DNA of 38,105 bases from Candidatus Kryptoniota bacterium (GTDB lineage: Bacteria > Bacteroidota > Ignavibacteria > Kryptoniales > JAKASW01), in NCBI GenBank assembly GCA_024641705.1, contig JAHECO010000037.1, positions 1 through 38,105 of the forward strand, given 5' to 3'. The notes under the pieces are model-generated. The model was given only the letters and a program-made list of their open reading frames with translations. It searched no databases and was not told where the DNA came from. Positions 1-7,436 of this stretch are shown piece by piece (the first letter of the stretch is position 1; each line of letters begins with the position of its first letter). The translations under genes were made by a program, and so were the position numbers.

Positions 1-252
1 GTCTCCGAGACACTCCGGACCGTCAGTTTACCGCTCCCGACCGTCTCCGAGACACTCCGGACCGTCAGTTTACCGCTCCCGACCGTCTCCGAGACACTCC
101 GGACCGTCAGTTTACCGCTCCCGACCGTCTCCGAGACACTCCGGACCGTCAGTTTACCGCTCCGGATCGTCTCCGTGACACTCCGGACCGTCAATTTACC
201 GCTCCCGACCGTCTCCGAGACGCTCCTGACCGTCAGTTCACCGCTCCCGGCC
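1..252. repeat. 42-bp tandem repeat array, six copies, cut by window edge
   Basis: Six head-to-tail copies of a 42-bp unit start at 1, 43, 85, 127, 169 and 211. Copies 1-3 are identical, copy 4 differs only at its last bases (GGATC for CGACC), and copies 5-6 carry scattered point changes, so the array decays towards its right end. There are no unique spacers. Each unit can be read as two diverged 21-bp halves with the same GTC start and a similar CTCC-GACC ending. It also holds the 11-bp near-palindrome GTCTCCGAGAC. Because 42 is a multiple of three, several frames stay open. On the minus strand one frame gives a 14-residue periodic peptide. The array probably extends beyond position 1. Confidence 0.97.
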
Positions 253-257
253 ACCAT
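1..257 (-). CDS. possible repeat-peptide ORF across the tandem array (partial)
   Basis: A minus-strand frame starts with ATG at 257-255 and runs without a stop to the window edge (85 codons). It encodes a 14-residue repeat, consensus VGSGKLTVRSVSET. Among copies in this frame about three of eight base changes are silent and several others are conservative (V to I, S to T). The best plus-strand frame shows seven replacement changes and one silent change. The ribosome site is poor, with GGA abutting the ATG. The gene would lie downstream of the ABC-F gene and in the same direction. It may equally be non-coding minisatellite DNA; the sample of differences is very small. Confidence 0.2.
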   Translation of the reverse strand, partial: MVAGSGELTVRSVSETVGSGKLTVRSVTETIRSGKLTVRSVSETVGSGKLTVRSVSETVGSGKLTVRSVSETVGSGKLTVRSVSE

Positions 258-264
258 TCCTATT

Positions 265-280
265 CGCCGCGCCTGCGGCG
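265..280. other. GC-rich hairpin between repeat array and ABC-F gene
   Basis: CGCCGC and GCGGCG form a perfect 6-bp stem around a 4-base loop. It lies about 105 bases past the stop of the minus-strand ABC-F gene. There is no T-run, so it is at best a weak or factor-assisted terminator. The rest of 281-384 is low-complexity ATC/CATT-rich sequence with no gene seen. Confidence 0.35.
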
Positions 281-384
281 TGTCACCCGTGGAATTTCCC
301 TGAGCTATCCTGATTACCCTGCAGCCCCACCAACCAACAACTCATCTATCAGATAATTCATCAATCCATTGATCCATCATTCCA

Positions 385-2379
385 CTACTCCAGCTTTCCG
401 CCATTCCCTGCGGACGACTCTTCCGTGATCCGCTCGATCTTATCGGTGAGTTCTCCCCATCTGAAATACTCATCTTCCAACTTGCTTTCCAACTCCTTGT
501 ATTCGATTGAGGCGCTCTTTGCCTCCTCGCCGTTCCTGTAAAATTCCGGATCCGCCATCATTGCCTCTATCTCTTTCCGCCGCGACTCCATTTCCGAGAT
601 CTCTGCCTCGACTTTCTTCAGCTTCTCTTTTAGCGGCCGAAGTCTCTTCGAAAGCTCGTTCCTCTTCTCCGCTTCAATACGACGCCGTTCTTTCGTGGAC
701 AAATCCGTGCTCCGTTCTCCGTTGCTCCGTGTTGCCCCGTCTTGGACACCTGCGTCGGTGCTCATAGATTCGGTTTCCGCTTTTTTCCTGTAAAGATAGT
801 CGCTGACATTCCCCGTGAAAGTCCTGACACCGCCTCGACTGAATTCCGCAACCTTTCTCACTATCGGATCGAGAAACGACCGGTCGTGCGACACGATTAC
901 AAAAGTCCCCTCATATTCCTTGAGGGCATCCTGAAGAACCTTCTTGGATCGCATGTCGAGGTGGTTCGTGGGCTCGTCCATGATAAGGAGGTTTGCCGGC
1001 TGGAGTAGCATCTTGGCAAGGGCAAGGCGGCTCTTTTCGCCGCCTGAGAGGACGGCGACTTTTTTAAAGACGTTGTCGCCGTGGAATAAAAACGCGCCGA
1101 GCAAAGAGCGGAGTCTCGTGCGGATTCCCCCGGTGGCTACACTGTCCACCACTCCCAGCACATCGCTCGACAGATCGAGCTCTTCAGCCTGGTGCTGGGC
1201 GAAATAGGACGGGATGACGTTGTAACCCATGACAATCTCGCCCGAATCGATAGGCTCCACCCCGGCGAGCATCCTGACAAATGTGGATTTGCCCGCCCCG
1301 TTCACGCCGACAACCGCAATCCTGTCGCCGCGCTCGATGGTGTAGTTCAGGCCGCTGAACACCAGTTTCGATCCATAACTCTTGTTGACCCCCTTGACTT
1401 CAGCCACTATGCTCCCGCTCTGGCGGGCCTGGGGGAAGTGAAAATGAATCTCTTCTCCTTCCTCCTCTATTTCTATCTGTTCTATCTTCTCAAGTTGCTT
1501 TATCCTGCTCTGAACCTGGCGGGCCTTCGTGGCCTTGTACCTGAAGCGTTCTATGAACTGCTCGGTCTGCTTGATCTGCTGCTGCTGGTTCTTGTATGCG
1601 TTGAGCTGTTGTTCGCGCCGGATTTCCTTCTCCTTCTCGAAGAAGGTGTAATTCCCCGAATACTCTTCCATCTTTCCGAGACCGAGAGCCCATGTTTTCT
1701 TCGTGATATTGTCCAGAAATGCGCGATCATGCGATACCAGCAGTACTGCACCGTTGTAACCCTTGAGCCTTTCCTCGAGCCACTGAAGCGATTCGATGTC
1801 AAGATGATTGGTGGGTTCGTCGAGCAAAAGGACCGACGGCTCTTTGAGGAGAAGCTTGGCCATCTCGATCCTCATCTGCCATCCGCCGCTGAACTCGTCG
1901 GTCTGTCTGTCGAAATCTTCCGCAGAGAAACCGAGGCCGATAAGCACCTGCTCGATCTTCGATTTCATCCTGAATGCATCGAGGTCTTCAAGCTTGTGCT
2001 GCAGCTCCCCGAAGACCTCGAGCACATCCGCATGTTCGGCACTCGCCGGGTCGAGCGTCTCGAGCTGCTCACGGGCCTCCTCAATTTCTTCTCTGACCTG
2101 CAGGATGTCTTCGAATGCCGTCTCAGCTTCCCGGTACAGCGTCCTGCCGGATGACACGATGCCTTCCTGGGGGAGATACCCCACCGTGACGTAACGCGCT
2201 TTGTTTATACTGCCGCCGTCGGGTTGGGAGATGCCGGTAAGGATCTTCAGGAGCGTGGATTTGCCCGCGTCGTTCGGACCGACGAGCCCGATGCGGTCGT
2301 GCGGTCCTACTGTGAACGATACCTCGCGGAAGAGGAACCGTTCGCCGAATTGTACCGTGATGTCTTTAGCACTTATCAA
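385..2379 (-). CDS. ABC-F family ATPase (ribosome-associated, two ABC domains)
   Basis: This is a soluble protein of 664 residues with two ABC ATPase domains and no membrane segments, the layout of ABC-F translation factors. Domain 1 has a Walker A at 34-42 (GPNDAGKST), a signature at 163-168 (FSGGWQ) and a Walker B at 184-189 followed by the TNHLD motif. The charged linker at about 245-315 is the usual P-site tRNA-interaction region. Domain 2 has a Walker A at 358-366 (GVNGAGKST), a signature LSGGEKS and a Walker B LLIMDEP. A lysine- and glutamate-rich coiled coil fills about 565-650. The first Walker A has Asp37 where Gly is usual. The start is TTG at 2379-2377 with GAGG about 8 bases upstream. 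ABC-F proteins act on stalled ribosomes, and some confer antibiotic resistance; the subgroup cannot be fixed here. Confidence 0.93.
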   Translation of the reverse strand: MISAKDITVQFGERFLFREVSFTVGPHDRIGLVGPNDAGKSTLLKILTGISQPDGGSINKARYVTVGYLPQEGIVSSGRTLYREAETAFEDILQVREEIEEAREQLETLDPASAEHADVLEVFGELQHKLEDLDAFRMKSKIEQVLIGLGFSAEDFDRQTDEFSGGWQMRIEMAKLLLKEPSVLLLDEPTNHLDIESLQWLEERLKGYNGAVLLVSHDRAFLDNITKKTWALGLGKMEEYSGNYTFFEKEKEIRREQQLNAYKNQQQQIKQTEQFIERFRYKATKARQVQSRIKQLEKIEQIEIEEEGEEIHFHFPQARQSGSIVAEVKGVNKSYGSKLVFSGLNYTIERGDRIAVVGVNGAGKSTFVRMLAGVEPIDSGEIVMGYNVIPSYFAQHQAEELDLSSDVLGVVDSVATGGIRTRLRSLLGAFLFHGDNVFKKVAVLSGGEKSRLALAKMLLQPANLLIMDEPTNHLDMRSKKVLQDALKEYEGTFVIVSHDRSFLDPIVRKVAEFSRGGVRTFTGNVSDYLYRKKAETESMSTDAGVQDGATRSNGERSTDLSTKERRRIEAEKRNELSKRLRPLKEKLKKVEAEISEMESRRKEIEAMMADPEFYRNGEEAKSASIEYKELESKLEDEYFRWGELTDKIERITEESSAGNGGKLE

Positions 2380-2398
2380 GTTTGAACCTCGAATTCAA

Positions 2399-2428
2399 AA
2401 TATACTAAAGGACGGCGGACTGTTTCAC
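2399..2428 (-). promoter_or_regulatory. possible promoter of the ABC-F gene
   Basis: On the minus strand GTGAAA (2428-2423) is followed after 18 bases by TATATT (2404-2399), about 20 bases before the TTG start codon. The -10 box matches the consensus at five of six positions and the -35 box at four of six. It is the only good candidate in this gap. Confidence 0.35.
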
Positions 2429-2533
2429 CGTACTCAGGAATAGGGGTCGTGTGGCTGTACGCTGTGAAGAGGGGGAACCGACAACTTCAGGATGTGCCGT
2501 CCAGGCCTGAGCGGCACGGGGTCCCGGAGGGGG

Positions 2534-2580
2534 TGCCGCGGAGACGAAACGTACCGATACCCGGTATTGTCTCCGCAGCA
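2534..2580 (-). terminator. long hairpin after the M28 peptidase gene
   Basis: Arms at 2534-2545 and 2569-2580 pair over 12 positions with one mismatch (core GCGGAGAC with GTCTCCGC), and a smaller TACCG/CGGTA stem sits inside. The hairpin starts 22 bases beyond the stop of the minus-strand peptidase gene. No U-run follows, so its role as terminator is inferred from position and stability only. Confidence 0.45.
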
Positions 2581-2601
2581 CCCTGGGCTAGTGTTTACTT
2601 C

Positions 2602-4690
2602 TCAATCCTTGATCAGGTTTAGAACTTCCTGTTCCTTCAGTGTCGCGTTCTTCAAGGCTGTCGTAAGTATGGTCACCTCTTCGCGCAGCAGCGCCGGATC
2701 ATTCTCTTCCGTAGCCCTGGCTACGCCCGGCAGCGGCTGGCTGGCGTAGCCCGTATAGAAGCCCGGTGCGTAAATCTGGTGTTTGAACCAGGGGCTCTTG
2801 GGCAGGCCGGCCTTGTGAACGAATGCGCGCTCGACTTCCATGAGTGCCGAGTTGACTTTGGCATAGGCTCCGGGTTTTATGCTCCCGACATTGGCGTCGA
2901 CGTTCTCAGCCACTTTTTGGAACTCCGCGCAAGCTTCGAGGGCTGGAGAGAAGTCCACAGATTTCAGCGAACTGTTCTCCTCCGCGCGTTTCTGTCTCTC
3001 CTTGATATAATCGGAAATCTGGCGGGCATAATCCGAATACCTGAACGGCAGTACGGCATCGTCCGCGAGGCGAATTGCCGCAATTCCGAGGACTTTCGCG
3101 ACGGTGGCGTGATATTCGAACGTCGGATCTCCCCAGTGTTCCATCCAGTAAAAGTCGTCAAGTACGGAGTGGTATACACCGTAGGGACCTCCGAACCCGA
3201 AGTCGAAAGCCGGCACGCCGAGATGATCGATGAAGACAGTGAAGTCGGAACCGCTCCCTAACCGTCCTAACTTCGTTACGGCGGTATCGGGGACGGTGTT
3301 GTCCTTCTCAAAGGCCTTCTTGTTCTGTTCCGCATACCAGGTGTCGAACACACTCATGCCGGTTTTCGGATCCTTCACGGCTTTGGTGACGTTCATGATG
3401 AACCTGTCGAGCGACGGAACTGCGCTTGAGCTGAAATTCGTCCCGCTGACAGGCGCATCGATGTTTATGTAGGCTACCGCATCCTTCGCAAGCTCTTCGG
3501 CGTTCTGTTCGCCCCATTCGGTGGAGCCGAGGAGACCGTACTCTTCACCATCCCAGGAACAGAGCACGATGGTACGGTTAGGCTGCCAACCCGATTTCAC
3601 CAGGGCTCCGAGTCCGCGCGCCGTTTCAAGGAGTGACGCCGTGCCGCTGTTTGGGTCGACCGCACCATACACCCACGCATCGCGATGGTTGCCGATGACA
3701 ACTTTCTCGCTCGGGTATTCCTTCCCGGGGATGGTACCGATTACATCCCATATGGGCTTTATCTTGTAATCCATGTCGAGCTTCATGTGGACCTCCGTGC
3801 CGCCGGGGCCGATGTGATACGCGAAAGGTAATCCGCCCTGCCAGTCATGGGGTACGACGGGGCCTGCCAGGTTGCTCAGAAGCTTCTCTGCATTGCCGTA
3901 CGAGATCGGCATACATGGGAATGTGGGGGATATCGGTAACTTCGCTCAACGGGATGCGCTTGGCGTCCTTGGTGGAAGCGTATCCGGGAGTCAACGGATC
4001 ACCCGGGTAAACCGTCAGGTCCTGTATGCTGCCGCGCTGTACTGCGCTCCACGGCCGCATGGGCCCATTCGGGTAAATGTCGCCGCGGTCGTAACCGTCG
4101 TCGGCAGGATCGGAATAGATGATCACTCCGGCCGCGCGGTGCTCCTCCGCGACTTTCACTTTTATCCCGCGGAAACTTCTTCCGTATCTGACGAGCATTA
4201 TCTTGCCTTTGACATCGATGCCGAGCTTGTGAAGCATCTCGTAGTCTTCAGGCAGACCGTAATTGGCGTAGACTATCTGTCCCGAGATGTCGCCGCTGGG
4301 TGAATAGGCATTGAACGGTATCACCACGTTCGAATTGTAAGTGTCTTTGTCCCACTTCCACCCTTTCTCGTTGAGGTCGAAGTTACATTTTTCCGGCTCC
4401 GTCATCTCGAGGGTCTCTGACTTTGGGTAGGGGAGGTAAACGTAGTAGGTGACGATCTTTGCATTTATGCCGTATGTCTCGAACCGGTTTCTTACGAAGA
4501 CGGCCAGCTCGCTGTCGTCCGCGCTCCCCGCGACGTGCGGCTGTTGGGTGAGGATGAAAAGATTCCTTCTGCAGCTGTCCGCTTTCGGAATCCCGAGGAA
4601 TTCCTGCTCGACGCCTGCATTTTGCTGGGCGAGAAGTCCGGACGTGGAGAGGAGCAAAAAGATCGAGGTGAAAATAACGTGCTTTCGCAT
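2602..4690 (-). pseudogene. Secreted M28 peptidase, glutamate carboxypeptidase II-like, frameshifted
   Basis: Two reading frames together encode one protein of about 695 residues like glutamate carboxypeptidase II (PSMA type). The start is ATG at 4690, with AGGAG 9 bases upstream and a signal peptide (MRKHVIFTSIFLLLSTSGLLA). The first frame holds the N-terminal part and the PA insert domain. It runs through IPHIPM at about 3914 and then goes out of frame. The second frame continues at once with PISYGNAEKLL and the catalytic domain. That domain has all the expected zinc ligands: His and Asp in NHRDAW and GAVDPNSG, the Glu pair in SWDGEEYG, Asp in YINIDAP and His in GVYHS. Removing base 3913 gives IPMMPISYG and one uninterrupted protein. 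It could be a recent mutation or a sequencing error. The intact protein would be an exported zinc aminopeptidase or carboxypeptidase. Confidence 0.88.
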
Positions 4691-4915
4691 TTGAGAGGGC
4701 TCCTTTTTTGACAAATCAAAGGAAAAGTTAGGGTGCGGGGCGCGTAAATCCAATCGCATTCATCGTTCGGTAGTGTCCTAGTCTATTTATTATCCTGAAT
4801 CCAAAACCTTCCTCTGTATTTCGCGTCCCGCCCCGCGAAACGCGTGGTAAATTCAAGCGTGGTGAAGCGCCGTACCATCCACGCATCTGCCTCTTTGCAT
4901 CCAACCATCAAACAC

Positions 4916-5036
4916 GTCATTCTGAACCTCGCGAAGCGAGGTGAAGAATCCAGTCCCAGGGAAACTTGTTGATCCTACTGTTCTGGATTCTTCAGTCGTC
5001 CGTCCCACTTCACGGGACGGACTCCTTCAGAATGAC
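4916..5036. repeat. palindromic repeat unit A
   Basis: The left half (4916-4953) runs from GTCATTCTGAA to GAAGAATCCAG. The right half (4983-5036) is its inverted partner, from CTGGATTCTTC to TTCAGAATGAC. Each half contains its own perfect hairpin: CCTCGC-GAA-GCGAGG at 4927-4941 and CCGTCCC-N7-GGGACGG at 5000-5020. Such CATTCTGA...GAAGAATC palindromes are a widespread dispersed repeat type in environmental genomes; that statement is from general knowledge, the pairing is seen directly. Confidence 0.75.
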
Positions 5037-5174
5037 ATTTTGTTTTTCAAAATAAGCGCATGTGAGCATTCATTTGGCCAAAATAGGCGGTATTTAAACT
5101 AGAACGCTAGCCTTCTCTTGATACCTCCTCCGAATCAGTTCTTAACCTGAGGTTGTCCCAAAACAAGGAAAATG

Positions 5175-5254
5175 TCATTCTGAAGGAGCGGAGCGACTGA
5201 AGAATCCACTTATTCGTTCTGAAAAATGGATGCTTCACTTCGTTCAGCATGACA
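5175..5254. repeat. palindromic repeat unit B
   Basis: The same repeat type as unit A. The left half starts GTCATTCTGAAGGAGCGGAG and reaches GAAGAATCCAC near 5210. The more diverged inverted half (5229-5254) starts GGATGCTTCACTTCG and ends CAGCATGAC. It is nested inside the GAGGTTGTCC/GGACAGCCTC pair. Confidence 0.65.
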
Positions 5255-5291
5255 GACAAGACTTTCTGGACAGCCTCATTAGGACACTACC

Positions 5292-5491
5292 CACCAGCCT
5301 GTGTGTACGGCGCTGATCAAACGGCATCTCAGATTGAGTCAAGAAGTCATTTCAAATCAACCGCATAGAATTCCGCCCTATGTGGACTGTGTTTCTCCCG
5401 TTCATCGATGTCATAATGGATATGCGGGACGCCGCAGAGCAGCATATATGGTTCAATTTCCGACCGAAGGCCTATCGGCCACGGTATTCTC
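5292..5491. other. intergenic stretch, nothing recognised
   Basis: The 200 bases between the palindrome mosaic and the tetR promoter hold no convincing gene. A short open frame on the plus strand has no ribosome site and no family resemblance. Confidence 0.5.
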
Positions 5492-5520
5492 TTGACACGA
5501 GCCAGTACAACTAGTTAACT
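5492..5520 (+). promoter_or_regulatory. possible promoter of the efflux operon
   Basis: TTGACA (5492-5497) is a perfect -35 box. After 17 bases it is followed by TTAACT (5515-5520), a poor -10 match (three of six). The adjacent operator-like dyad supports the placement. Confidence 0.4.
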
Positions 5521-5530
5521 TCAGTTCAGC

Positions 5531-5549
5531 CGCTGACCCGCAGTCAGCG
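5531..5549. promoter_or_regulatory. operator-like perfect inverted repeat upstream of tetR
   Basis: CGCTGAC-CCGCA-GTCAGCG is a perfect 7-bp dyad with a 5-base centre. It ends 31 bases before the tetR start codon and just downstream of the putative -10 box. Size, symmetry and position fit a TetR dimer binding site, implying autoregulation of the whole efflux operon. No second copy was noticed elsewhere in the window. Confidence 0.6.
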
Positions 5550-5580
5550 TATGTCACAGGGCTTATTGTCAGGATAAATC

Positions 5581-6324
5581 ATGGGAATTGCCGAGCGCAA
5601 AGAGCGCGAGAAGGAAATGCGCCGCAAGTCGATACTCGAGGCCGCGGGAGTCGTGTTCTTCGAGAAGGGGCTGCGTGCTGCCACACTCGATGAGATTGCC
5701 GAGAAGGCGGAGGTAAGCAAGGGGACGATCTATCTCTACTTCTCGAGCAAGGAAGATCTGTACTGTTCCCTGATGACCAAAGGGCTTCTGATGCTCCTTG
5801 AGACGTTCCGCCAATCGAACCCGGATGAATCGGATCCGACCGGAGCGATAAGGCTGTTTGGAGAAGCTTACCTGCAGTTCAGTCGGCAGCATTCACACTT
5901 GTTCAAGATGCTGGCCGCTGTCGAGAACCCAGCGATTGCGGACCATGTCTCACCGGAAGTCTTTGCGGCACTCGAGCAGTCAAGTGATGACGTCCTTAGC
6001 TATGTGGCTACGTTCGTGCAGAGAGGCATCGACACTGGCATCTTCAGGAGAGATATCTCCGCGCATGAAGCGGTAGTACTGTTTTGGGTATCGCTGAGCG
6101 GCCTCCTGAATCTCAGAGAGCGTTCCTATACGATGAGGAAGGACAACGTCCTGAAGGCAGACTCTATAATCGGGTCGGTCGATTTTGACTGCCTTTACGG
6201 AAAATGTCAGGAGTATCTCCTCAATTCCCTCGCACCTGTCGATGGGGGCAGCGGGAGCGAGCGCGGCTTGCCCTCAGATTCAAAAGCAGCTGGGAAACAA
6301 ACCAGGGCAGCGAGACGAAGATGA
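5581..6324 (+). CDS. TetR/AcrR family transcriptional regulator
   Basis: A 247-residue regulator. The N-terminal helix-turn-helix spans about residues 12-60, with the typical TetR pattern: an ILEAAGVVFFEKG helix, then TLDEIAEKAEVSKGTIYLYF and SSKEDLY. The rest is a variable helical ligand-binding domain, and the last 25 residues are a basic, probably disordered tail. The start ATG has AGGA 6 bases upstream. It overlaps the next gene by ATGA (6321-6324), so it leads the MFP-RND operon. It most likely represses that operon through the dyad at 5531-5549 and releases it when a pump substrate binds. The ligand is unknown. Confidence 0.93.
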   Translation: MGIAERKEREKEMRRKSILEAAGVVFFEKGLRAATLDEIAEKAEVSKGTIYLYFSSKEDLYCSLMTKGLLMLLETFRQSNPDESDPTGAIRLFGEAYLQFSRQHSHLFKMLAAVENPAIADHVSPEVFAALEQSSDDVLSYVATFVQRGIDTGIFRRDISAHEAVVLFWVSLSGLLNLRERSYTMRKDNVLKADSIIGSVDFDCLYGKCQEYLLNSLAPVDGGSGSERGLPSDSKAAGKQTRAARRR

Positions 6325-7427
6325 TGAAAAGAAGAGTGGTTGCTTATTCGATTGCATCGATCGTTTTTCTCGGTGCGATCATCATGATCAGAATGCGCTC
6401 TCAGGCATCTACCGATAAGAGTGCGGAAGGGGCGAGACCTGTTACGGTGAGCGTCGTGGCCGCACAATACGGGACGATCACCGGGAGGATTTGGGCCACG
6501 GGGGCACTCGAGGGAATTCATGAAGCCGAGATTATTTCGGAGACATCCGGCAGGATCGTTAGGATTGACGCGGAGGTCGACAGCCGATTGCCGGCGAACG
6601 GTCGCATCGGCCAGGTAGAGAACGAGCTCCAGGAAATCTCACTCGACCGGGCGCGGGCGCAGACTGCGGCGGCCGTTGCCAACAGTCAGAAAGCTGCCGC
6701 CGACCTGAAACGGATAAAGAGCCTCTTCGACCAGAATGCAGTGTCCGAAAGCCAGTTGGAGAATGCTGAGCTCGCGGCAAAATCTGCCCTTGCACAGCTT
6801 AGAGGAGCCCAGGCGGCGGAGAAGTTGGCCCAGAAGCAGTTCGACGATACGATTCTTCGGACGCCGATCGAAGGGAGGCTCGCGCAGAAGTTCATCACCG
6901 TCGGTAAGATGATTACTCCCGGAGTGAAGGTCGCAACGGTGGTAGATGACAGCCGGATGAAGCTCGTTGCAGGGATCCCCGAGGAGAGTGTCTCCTCTGT
7001 GAGGACCGGCGACAAGGTTGAGGTAACGAGCGATGCGGTTCCGGGAGAAGCGTACAATGGAGTAGTGAAAAGCGTAGCTCTCAAAGCAGACCCAATGACG
7101 CGGACGTTTCAGGTCGAGATCGAGTTTCCTAACGACCGGGCTCGCTCCATGAAAAGCGGCATGTTTGCCCGGGCAGTGATTACGACCTACGTCAGCGACA
7201 GCCTGCTCCTGATACCGTCCGTCGCCCTGATCGAGTCAGGGACTTCCGGTTACGGAGTGTTTGTGGTAAAGGGTGCACGCGCGGTCCGGAGGGAGATCAC
7301 GATAGGCGCCAGGAATGATTCGTTGGTCGCCGTCATGTCGGGCCTCGTCCCCGGCGATACGGTGGTGACCTTCGGTCAGCTCAACCTTCGGAACGGTACG
7401 ATCGTGCGATACGGGACATCGGACTGA
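6321..7427 (+). CDS. Efflux RND transporter periplasmic adaptor (membrane fusion protein)
   Basis: A 368-residue adaptor that would bridge the inner-membrane RND pump to an outer-membrane channel. An N-terminal membrane anchor (VVAYSIASIVFLGAIIMI) is followed by the barrel-sandwich half-motif, ATGALEGIHEAEIISETSGR. An alanine-rich alpha-helical hairpin follows (about 115-185), with the LFDQNAVSESQLENAE pattern. The returning lipoyl half contains TILRTPIEGRLAQKFITVG. Beta-barrel and membrane-proximal domains complete it. The start at ATG 6321 overlaps the tetR stop. A longer reading from upstream is possible but lacks a ribosome site and would duplicate tetR sequence. It sits nine bases upstream of the RND gene. 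Confidence 0.92.
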   Translation: MMKRRVVAYSIASIVFLGAIIMIRMRSQASTDKSAEGARPVTVSVVAAQYGTITGRIWATGALEGIHEAEIISETSGRIVRIDAEVDSRLPANGRIGQVENELQEISLDRARAQTAAAVANSQKAAADLKRIKSLFDQNAVSESQLENAELAAKSALAQLRGAQAAEKLAQKQFDDTILRTPIEGRLAQKFITVGKMITPGVKVATVVDDSRMKLVAGIPEESVSSVRTGDKVEVTSDAVPGEAYNGVVKSVALKADPMTRTFQVEIEFPNDRARSMKSGMFARAVITTYVSDSLLLIPSVALIESGTSGYGVFVVKGARAVRREITIGARNDSLVAVMSGLVPGDTVVTFGQLNLRNGTIVRYGTSD

Positions 7428-7436
7428 GGAAATGTC

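Larger units (their letters stand above)
4769..5291. repeat. non-coding palindrome mosaic bounded by 12-bp inverted repeats
   Basis: GGTAGTGTCCTA (4769-4780) and TAGGACACTACC (5280-5291) are perfect inverted repeats 523 bp apart end to end. Between them lie two larger inverted-repeat units. Unit A has GTCATTCTGAA at 4916 pairing with TTCAGAATGAC ending at 5036. Unit B has GTCATTCTGAA at 5175 pairing with the related TTCAGCATGAC ending at 5254. GAGGTTGTCC (about 5150) and GGACAGCCTC (about 5270) form another nested pair around unit B. No reading frame resembles a transposase and no target duplication is evident. It looks like a MITE or a stack of dispersed palindromic repeats. Confidence 0.75.

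Noticed and set aside
1-252. CRISPR array
   Set aside because: The whole 42-bp unit repeats without unique spacers, and no cas gene is near.
1-303. Plus-strand reading frame through the repeat, open until TGA at 301
   Set aside because: Nearly all differences between copies change the residue, and the tail matches nothing. Openness follows from the 42-bp period.
1192-2154. 320-residue plus-strand reading frame opposite the ABC-F gene
   Set aside because: It lies wholly antisense to a gene with clear ATPase motifs and has no family resemblance; it reflects codon bias of the real gene.
4769-5291. Complete insertion sequence
   Set aside because: End repeats are present, but there is no transposase frame and no visible target duplication, so only a MITE-like label is supported.
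5301-5495. 64-residue plus-strand reading frame before tetR
   Set aside because: No ribosome site, no recognisable domain, and it runs into the operon promoter.
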